From Diphasiastrum complanatum (taxonomy: Eukaryota > Streptophyta > Lycopodiopsida > Lycopodiales > Lycopodiaceae), in contig CM055093.1 in assembly GCA_029204225.1 (NCBI GenBank), positions 31,013,777 to 31,077,776 of the forward strand: DNA of 64,000 nt, written 5' to 3'. The first letter of the stretch is position 1. The number at the start of each line of letters is the position of its first letter. The notes below the pieces were generated by a model, which saw only the letters and a program-made list of their open reading frames with translations, was not told where the DNA came from and made no database searches. A program made the translations under genes and the position numbers. Shown here piece by piece: positions 56,631 to 64,000 of this stretch.

Positions 56631-57772
56631 TTGAACGAGATTTTCTTATTAGATCAAAGTTTGGATACACCGATCACGTTTCCACTGAATGTGCTGAATG
56701 TAGCCTGGATATCAACGGAACCTATACCAGATCTGATTAAGGATGAACTCATTCTTGTGAGTCATGCCTTGACTTATGATGGCAATGCAGAACTTACGGA
56801 TGAGCAGATTCTAAATCATATGGATCTGACCACATTTGGAGTGCGTAATGTTCCTGATGAACTCACAGTAAAACCGCCCAAAGCAGATATATTAAAGGAA
56901 GACAGGATTACAGGATAGATGACGAAGAAACAAGCTAAGCAACATTATAATACGGTCCTAAAATGGGAAAATCTCCCTCAAAAGATTGATTCAGATGAAG
57001 TGCTACCCTTATTGGATAAAGGCAAAAGAAAAGTCGAGGATGATTCTTCAAGTCTGATTTCTAGTAAAACACCATCGTCTAGGAAGTCTTCACCTATGAA
57101 GAAAGATTTATTATCTCAAAAGTCATCACCTCCACGATCAATTCCTGCTAAGAAGGCTAAGCAAAGATCCAAGACAAGTCCTTTCGAAAAAGAACAAACA
57201 TATGTAGTCCAGCATGATATGCTTGAACATTTTAAACATTATACACTGGATGATGTGATTATCATGTTACCTAAAGCACATCGTGAACCTGAAGAACATA
57301 TGTCGGAATCTAAAGAGGTTTACGATGGCCCAGCTAGGACGCAACCAATGAATCTTGCCGAACCTGGAGAACCAGAAAAGATTGTACAAGTTGGATCACA
57401 ACTTACTCCTGAACAGTATCAAGCACTCCGATTGTTACTTATTAAGTATCAAGATTGCTTTGCATGGACATATCAAGATTTGAAAGGTATTCCGACATTA
57501 GTGATTGAACATACCATACCTTTAGTACCTGATGCAGTTCCAAAGGTTACAAAATTCTATCGCTGTAATCCGAAGGTGGCGGACCTGATAAAGAAAGAAC
57601 TTCTGAGATTGCTTGACCCCGATTTTATTTATGAGATCGAGCATACCAAATGAATTTCACTAATTGTCATTGTTCCTAAGAAAAATGAAAAGTTGCAGAT
57701 TTGTGTGAATCTCAAAGCGTTGAACAAAGTGATGTGAAAGGATCACTTTTCGTTACCTTTTACTGAAAGCAT
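56631..57772 (+). pseudogene. Gypsy linker and RT start
   Basis: A linker with LTPEQYQALRLLLIKYQDCF AW and IPTLVIEHTIPLVPDAVPKV. RT then begins CNPKVADLIKKELLRLLDP, FIYEIEHTK, stop, IVIVPKKNEKLQICVNLKAL, stop, KDHFSLPFTESILDRLAGVE AY. These are RT blocks 1-3 (the VNL-x-LN motif). The FLD-GYNQ and Y-DD motifs are absent because the frame switches at about 57,810. Confidence 0.82.
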
Positions 57773-57773
57773 T

Positions 57774-58148
57774 TTGGATCGCCTTGCTGGAGTAGAAGCT
57801 TATCGACAATCGGCAATGTTTGCTAAAGATCTAACTCTGTTGGCGTCAGTGGCAACCAGATGGGACGATTGCCTCCCTCCTCTGGCATTCGATCCAAATA
57901 AGCCGATGGCCTTAGAGCAAATCAAAGATCAGCTGCCGGTTGCTCGTTTATATTTTTGTGCGGCAATGATGGGGGGCTTCTGGGAATCACGCTTCACATC
58001 ATGGACAACCTCAAAGTGGATTGTCGGAGCCCACCGTTGTTTCCTGCCACATACTTTGGATTTTAATACTGCACGTCTCGATTTTATGGAGAAGGTGCAG
58101 TATCACTTAATCAAGATTCTGCGCGAAGCCAATAAAAGTCCCCAATAA
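57774..58148 (+). other. Unrecognised tail fused to RT
   Basis: After LDRLAGVEAY the frame continues into RQSAMFAKDLTLLASVATRW, PPLAFDPNKPMALEQIKDQL and FTSWTTSKWIVGAHRCFLPH with no RT similarity. The sequence is well-formed protein without stops (124 codons). It may be the C-terminal part of the element joined by a deletion, or captured host exon sequence. No family recognised. Confidence 0.5.
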
Positions 58149-58187
58149 CTGAATATTGCAGGTGTCGTGGGACTGCCACCAGTTTTG

Positions 58188-58720
58188 GTGGGGGATACTA
58201 TTGGAGGGTTTGCGGATTTCAAGGCAACCCTAACCCTAGTTAATAAGTGAGAGGGATTTGGCACCTTGCGTGTGTAAGTCCAACCCGATGATCACACAGT
58301 TATTTGATTGATTAGTTAAAAGTTAATAAAAGGACTTTAGGCGTTTTTGCAGAACTTTTAGTGTCGCAAGGCCTAAATGTCAAGTTAGTGAATAAAGTTG
58401 AGTTTCCCTCCAGTTTTGATGATTCCCACACTTTTTTAAATTTGAATAAAAAGAGAGGCAAGACTGGACCAATAGGATTCAGAGGCCAGGGTCCTCCTCT
58501 CTATTATAAGAAGGGACCAACTCAAGTTGCTCATGATGTTCATTTCCTCATTTCAATAAAGCAGATTGGTTCTCTTCATAAACGGATTGATGAATGTCCT
58601 TGCTCTCTATCACTGTTCCTCCATTTCTCATGCTTGTTTGGATTTTGCTAATTGTTGGATCTGAGTGTTATTGGGATTGTATGTTATTATACTTTTTATG
58701 AGAGAGAAAGAGTAAGCTAT
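58188..58720. repeat. Possible gypsy 3' LTR
   Basis: A purine-rich TTTTGGTGGGGGATAC (polypurine tract) at about 58,182-58,197 is followed by TATTGGAGGGTTTGCGG. This is the expected PPT-LTR junction. The other LTR and its end were not found. Confidence 0.4.
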
Positions 58721-59316
58721 CTCTGTTGTGAATGTGTAGTGTTAAGGGATTTTAAGTGTTAAGGGATGAGTAGTGTTAAAGAGTAGGGTTAATGGATGTA
58801 GAGATAGATGTGAATCCTCCATTCATGTTGAAATCTGAACTAAACTATCGCTCTCATGGGAACGAACCTACGCGTGACAACTAACTCCGTCTCTTTGATG
58901 CTAGATTGACTAGATCTTGGATTCAGGTTAGGCAAGGAAAGAAACCCACTACAGTAATTAGAAAGCCAGACTAAATATAAAAAAGCATTACAATATTGAC
59001 ACAAATATGAATGCACAACAAACAGAGCTGTAATTAGATTATGTATAATGAAATATACAGGTCAATAATGCAGGTGAGCACAAAACAATAGCGGACATAA
59101 CTGCGTGCTTCACAAAGCTAATCACACAGTGTGTAAAGGTGATGAACCTATTATTGACAATACATCTGGAAGAAATAATCAATGCGCAAAGGCATCTACA
59201 ATGTCTATTTCTGATTACAAGTGATGTTTTGTTCTAATGCCGTTCTGATACTCTTATGATGCTATATCGATGAATACGCAAATGGTATTCAATATATACA
59301 TAATTTTTATAGGTGT
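58721..59316. other. Spacer with short repeats
   Basis: GTGTTAAGGGA-like phrases occur three times near 58,740-58,780. No gene seen. Confidence 0.4.
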
Positions 59317-59816
59317 GCAGATTAAGAAAGTACAAAAGTGGTTGTGCTGTATGTGGGAGATCGTGGGTGGCTGCTGTCGTTGTCTTGCACAGTGCATGGG
59401 ATGAGCGTGAGATGGCCGCGACGTCAGCCTTCATTGGTGAAATGCGAAAAACGCGACACTCCGTCAAAATGCCTTAGAAAATAATTCATAAGGTACCTTC
59501 GCCTTTCCATGAGGGTACCTTCGTCTTTCCATAAGAGCACCTTTGGCTTTTGTAGGGAACTTTTGGCATTTGTAGGGCAGTGTCGCCTTTTTTGCCTTAT
59601 TCGTCTTTTTCGTCTATTCAAATTTGCTTGTATATATGGAGACTGTCGTTTTTTTGGAATTGTCGCCAACACTTGGTTGCTCAGGGTGGCCCAAAGGTGA
59701 AGAAGCGACAGTGTTGCATTTTTTGCCTGTGGGATTTCCCGAGTAAAAACGCAGACAATCGCGTTTTTTGCCTGTCTTATTTTACATGTAAAGTTGCAGA
59801 TTGTGCGACAACACAA
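59317..59816. repeat. 500-bp direct repeat, copy 1
   Basis: It begins GCAGATTAAGAAAGTACAAA and ends GCGACAACACAA. A near-identical copy at 60390-60891 is in the same orientation. It contains GTGTCGCCAACACTTGGTTG and repeated (G/T)TACCTT(C/T)GCCTTTCC phrases. It joins copia sequence at about 59,817. Confidence 0.9.
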
Positions 59817-60389
59817 ATAAATGTGCTTACTCCTAGAGTGAAATCTAGGGTTGGCCGATAAGACAATAACACTCTGATTATCATAGAATATGATTGTAGG
59901 GTTGTACTGATACAATGACAGTAAATTTCTCAACCAAAATGCTCCTTTAATAGATTGAGAAACAACAATGTATTTCTGCTTCTGTAGAAGAAAGAGCGAT
60001 AGAGATTTGCTTACGATTGTTTCATGAGATAGGACCGCCGTTGAAGAAGAATGTAAATCCAAATGTGGACTTACGATTGTCTACGTCTCCTTCCCAGCTT
60101 GCATCAGAATATCCACTGAGCTGATGAAGATTGTCGTTGCTGACTTCTCCATAACAGATGCACTGGTCCATGGTATCTCGAATATACCTCATGACTCTTA
60201 TGAGAGCCTTCCAATGGGTAATGCCAGGATTAGCCATATATTGGCTGAGTGAGCTTACTGCAAAAGAGATGTCGGGTCTTGTACAGACCATTGCATACAT
60301 GAGATATCCAAGTATCGATCGATAAAGATACTCTCTCATCTGCTCCTCTCCCTGCTTGGTCTGAGGACATTGGTCCTTTGACAAACGTA
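59817..60389 (-). pseudogene. Ty1/copia RNase H fragment between direct repeats
   Basis: In minus sense: VKGPMSSDQ, REYLYRSILGYLMYAMVCTR, PDISFAVSSLSQYMANPGIT, HWKALIRVMRYIRDTMDQCI, SGYSDASWEGDVDNRKSTFG, then a frameshift to NPRFHSRSKHI. It is homologous to the 23.6-24.2 kb piece and stops abruptly at both repeats. The open frames reading on into the repeats are chimeric artefacts. Confidence 0.88.
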
Positions 60390-60891
60390 GCAGATGAAGA
60401 AAGTACAAAAGTGGTTGTGCTGTATGTGGGAGATCGTGGGTGGCTGTTGTTGTTGTCAAATCTGATTGCACAGTGCATGGGATGAGCGTGAGAAGGCCGC
60501 GACGTCAGCCTTCATTGGTGAAAATGCAAAAAATGCGACACTCTGTCAAAATGCCTTTAATTTACAAGGTACCTTTGCCTTTCCATGAGGGTACCTTTGC
60601 CTTTCCATAAGAGCACCTTTGGCTTTTGTAGGGTAGTTTTGGCATTTGTAGGGCAGTGTCACCTTTTTCGCCTTACTCGTCTTTTTCGTCTGTTCAAATT
60701 TGCTTGTATTTATGCAGACTGTCGCTTTTCTGGAAGTGTCGCCAACACTTGGTTGCTCAGGGTGGCCCAAGGTGAAGAAGCGACAGTGTTGCATTTTTCG
60801 CTTGTGGGATTTCCCGAGTAAAAACGCAAACAGTCACGTTTTTCGTCTGTCTTATTTTACATGTAAATTTGCAGACTGTGCGACAACACAA
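60390..60891. repeat. 500-bp direct repeat, copy 2
   Basis: It pairs with 59317-59816. The copies differ by scattered substitutions and small indels. It could be an LTR pair, two insertions of one element, or a duplication around the copia fragment. No primer-binding site or target duplication supports the LTR reading. Confidence 0.9.
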
Positions 60892-60959
60892 GTAAAATAC
60901 AGCAGCATGAATGGAGACATATTAACATAGGATTTAGGAGAGTAGAGGAGATAAATCCA

Positions 60960-63040
60960 ACAATTGGTTCTATGATTTCAAATCCTTCACTCATCGAACG
61001 TTGTTGAACTAGGTGAAAATTCATCTCAAAATATGAAAGGTGAAGATACTATCAAAGTAAAATTTCATAATGGTGATGTCAACTTATTATCCAATGTTTT
61101 TCATGTTTCAAATCTTACCAATTATCTACTCTCAATCAATAGGATAGTCAATTTGGGTCATAGGATCAAGTTTGATATTGAAGGTGTGGCTACCTCTATA
61201 GATTAAGCCACTATTTTTCTACAAATAGCCAAACTCTTCATACTCCAACTTCTATACATCCAAATCTACTTTGGCATTTCAAACTACAACATTATAAATT
61301 ATAGAAGTATTCAATGGCATATTTCAATAATTTACAACTAACTACTCACCTCGGTCCAATGGAGTAGTTGAAAGAAAGAATTGAACTCTCATAGAGAGTC
61401 AAAGAGCATGCTAACCCATGCCTCACTTCCTAAACACTTTTGGATAGGAGCAGTATCAATTGTAGCCTATATACAAAATCGATGCATCACCAAAGCCCTA
61501 GGCAACAAGACTCCTCATGAGGTTTGGATAGAATCGAAACTCTTTCTTAAACATCTTCGAGTTTTTGGATGCATCACTTATTCACAAGTCCCTATTGAAT
61601 TAAGAAAGAAGCTAGACACACTAGTATCAAGTCGATTTTTGTAGAATACTCGTCTGATCATAAAATATACAAACTCTACAATCCAGTCACACAAAAAATT
61701 TATATTAGTAAAGATGTAATATTTGTTGAAAATCGTTCTATGACCTAAAGAGAAAGAAGACTGTAAACGTCATTCCTTTGGCTACCATGTCAGACCCAAA
61801 AGGTCGATATTTATGTAGTTGATTCGGACTCAGATCAAGAGTCCCTTTAGCCCCAACAAGATAATCAACCTTAGTAGGTTGACAATACTCCAAGAAGGTC
61901 AACTCAACCCAGACATCACCTTCGAGATTCATGGATGATGCTTCTTGTTATTTTGTGTATGAGTATAACACCATAAAAGAAGCTATGACACATGCTGACA
62001 CTGATCAATGAAAGGCTGCCATGGACAAAGAGTATGGCTCTCTCATGTTGAACGACACATGGACAGTCATGGAACTGTTGGAGAATAGAAATACCATGTC
62101 ATGCAAATGGATTTTTAAAATCAAATATGATGCTAATGGAAAAGTCGATAGATTCAAGGCTCGACTTGTTGCAAGGAGATTTCACAAATCCCAAAACCTT
62201 CAGTGTAGTGGTAAAACATAATTCAATCTGACTCTTACTATCAGTTGTAGCTACAGCCGACCTTGAAGTATGTCAAATGGACGTTCAAACAACATTCATA
62301 AATGAAACCATTGAAAAAGATATTTTTCATCTCACAACTTGAAGGATATGACATCAAAGATCAAGAACATCTTGTATGAAAATCACATAAGACTCTCTAT
62401 GGACTAAAATAGTCTCCCACAAGAGCCTGGTTTCAAAATATCAACAATCTTTCATTTAAAAAGGTCATATTCCTAGCTCGGCATATTTAGATGTTTATTT
62501 CAAATCAGTTTCTACTTCCTTTATTTAGATGATACACTGCTATATTTTAGTAACAAATTGAAATACTTGAAGGAGGTTAGGAATATTCTATCACATGAAT
62601 ATGAGATGATAGATTTCCAACCCACTATTGTCTTGGAATTTAGATCCACAGAGATCGACCCAGCAGACAAACAATAGTCAACAAAGATACTTGAAGATGT
62701 GTTTGGTAAGTATGACATGTCAAATTGTAAACCAAGCTACTTCCCTTTAGATCTAGGATTAAAATTATCAAAAGAGCAATGCCTACAAACTTAGGCAAAA
62801 ATAAAGGCTATGAAGCAATGTCCTTTTCATTCCATTGTAGACTCACTAATGTATGCTATGCTTTGCACTTGTCTTAATCTAATATACTCTATTAGCACAT
62901 TGAGCCAATTTTTATCTAACCCAGGATTGAAACACTCAACAGCTCTTGTGAAGATATTAAAATATATACAAACTAATAAAGACTTTTGCATCTATTATGG
63001 AGGCAACAAGCTACCAGTATTTTTACATAATACATAGATG
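60960..63040 (+). pseudogene. Ty1/copia pol, heavily decayed, plus strand
   Basis: Order preserved: IKVKFHNGDVNLLSNVFHVS (protease end), PRSNGVVERKN and HASLPKHFWIGAVSIVAYIQ followed by NKTPHEVW (integrase), then SSDHKIYKLYNPVTQKIYIS and KDVIFVE. Next come WTVMELLENRNTMSCKWIFK with KARLVARRFH (RT opening) and CQMDVQTTFINETIEKDIF. MLCTCLNLIYSISTLSQFLS marks the RNase H approach. Many stops and frameshifts, and shortened RT. This is one of the oldest-looking copies here. Confidence 0.83.
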
Positions 63041-64000
63041 TGAGTGGGCAGGATACTAGAAGACCATGTTTGAAATGTTGCTAATGGTTAGCAAGTTTTT
63101 GGTAAGTTGTGTCATGGTTATGACAAGAAGGAGCATGTTCAATTAAGTTGTGGGCAACACCAAATGCAAGAATAATGAACCTACAAGATAAAACTCTGGC
63201 CAAAGTATTGGGTATTAAAATGCCTAAGAATGGATTCTAAAAAGATCTCGCACATCTTTGCTCTAAGACCTTGCCTCAAGAACCATGTCATAATATTAAA
63301 ACAAAATTGTTGCTGGAGAAAGATTTAACTCCAAAGATGACCTATATTTAGGATGCTTCATACACAAGTGCACGACCAATCCCTAATTCAAAGTCTTAGC
63401 TTGGTACTGGTTATCAATTTTTTTTGCCTTTACCCACTCTCACACAAGAGCATTTACTCCTACATAGAAGTCACATGGGGCCTAGCAAATGCCGTAGTGT
63501 GACAATTTCAGCTCCCATGAAATGATGAGTATTAGTTTTAGATACATAGCAAAAAGTCCATTATGCCATAGTTCATCAAGGTTGGCTTAGTTGGTTAACT
63601 TGACATCCAAGAGTTCTTTGGTCTCAAGTTAGAGCCTCCCTTGGAAACCAAGAAGCATGGTTCCAAGACAACTAAGATTTCAAAATAGCTAATTTACCTC
63701 GCATCCAAACTCAGACAACAATGACATTCTTCATTCAATAGTTTTATAGCACTGCCTTACAGTATACCACAACATTCTTGTTTCTTTACTCGAGCAACAA
63801 CTTGGATGTTAGGATGCACATGAGTCGAGGACTTCAGAAGTGCATGGTGAGCGCGTATGACAAGTTGGAATGAACTCCTCTAGTGAATAAGAAACAAATT
63901 TTACACATTTTACTGAGGCACTAACAAAGCAAATTAGTGGATACCCCCTCACCCTAAGAAGGGTTTTGGGGGAAGAAAATAGGGGGGGGGGGGCACGTGT
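63041..64000. other. Right edge, no recognised gene
   Basis: Possibly more decayed copia-type DNA (AACTAAGATTTCAAAATAGC region), but no motif is certain. It ends in a run of G just before 64,000. Confidence 0.35.

Larger units (their letters stand above)
54149..58150 (+). mobile_element. Ty3/gypsy retrotransposon gag-pol, truncated
   Basis: A plus-strand gag, zinc-knuckle, protease and RT sequence in correct order, with RNase H and integrase missing and an unrecognised tail. Internal stops: TAG at residue 9 of gag and TGAs at positions expected to be CGA or TGG. LTRs were not proven. Confidence 0.82.

Noticed and set aside
59424-60062. 212-codon ORF as a single protein
   Set aside because: It is a chimera: copia RNase H running into the 500-bp repeat.
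59317-60891. LTR pair of one retrotransposon
   Set aside because: No primer-binding site, polypurine tract or target duplication at the repeat boundaries; kept only as direct repeats.
1-64000. tRNA, rRNA, snRNA genes and CRISPR arrays
   Set aside because: No cloverleaf, rRNA core phrase or spaced repeat array was noticed on either strand; tandem repeats here lack unique equal-length spacers.

Overview
The window is nuclear DNA of a land plant, rich in introns and dominated by decayed transposable elements. Evidence for a plant: many Ty1/copia fragments whose primer-binding sites match plant initiator-Met tRNA (TGGTATCAGAGC or TGGTATCAAAGC), a plant-type Ty3/gypsy gag-pol, a LINE, a BED-finger hAT transposase, long AG/CT microsatellites, and an intron-rich gene matching the plant Sec39/NBAS homologue MIP2. 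The very large intron and the LINE style would suit a fern or other seed-free plant, but this lineage guess is weak. Family names come from motif recognition by eye; no database was searched.

Layout. 0-13.5 kb: the 5' half of the MIP2-like gene on the minus strand (six coding exons recognised between 13,492 and 3,317; the gene continues past the left edge), with its introns loaded with elements. The intron between exons 3 and 4 (about 7.8 kb) holds a copia 3' end, a LINE-like tail, and a LINE of about 5 kb that carries a nested hAT-type non-autonomous element (10,739-11,352). A sister copy lies at 30-830. 13.5-17.6 kb: gene 5' flank, then AT-rich DNA with degenerate tandem modules. 17.7-25.9 kb: at least five decayed copia pol fragments in both orientations. 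26.7-32.7 kb: a GC-rich hAT element with a multi-exon transposase (minus strand) carrying a long C-terminal extension with two AT-hook motifs, a convergent small charged ORF (plus strand), and a terminal region packed with GGTACC palindromes. 32.7-45 kb: no recognised genes; microsatellites, short tandem duplications and a small inverted-repeat element with G-box palindromes. 45.3-46.8 kb: a compact internally deleted copia element with both LTRs, PBS and PPT. 47.5-51.3 kb: another copia RT fragment and two more LTR/PBS ends. 52.7-53.4 kb: a broken PIF1-type helicase, possibly from a Helitron. 54.1-58.2 kb: a Ty3/gypsy gag-pol with four zinc knuckles, ending in an unrecognised tail. 59.3-63.0 kb: a copia RNase H piece bracketed by two direct 500-bp repeats, then another decayed copia pol.

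Functionally, one host gene is supported: MIP2, a vesicle-tethering subunit of the ER Dsl1/NRZ complex. The rest is mobile DNA at different stages of decay. Many premature stops in the hAT and gypsy frames are TAG or TGA where CAG, CGA or TGG is expected, the pattern left by deamination of methylated cytosine. The most unusual items are the hAT transposase with its AT-hook extension and convergent ORF, the end-specific subterminal repeats of the two small hAT-like copies, and a 71-bp triplication across a MIP2 splice junction.
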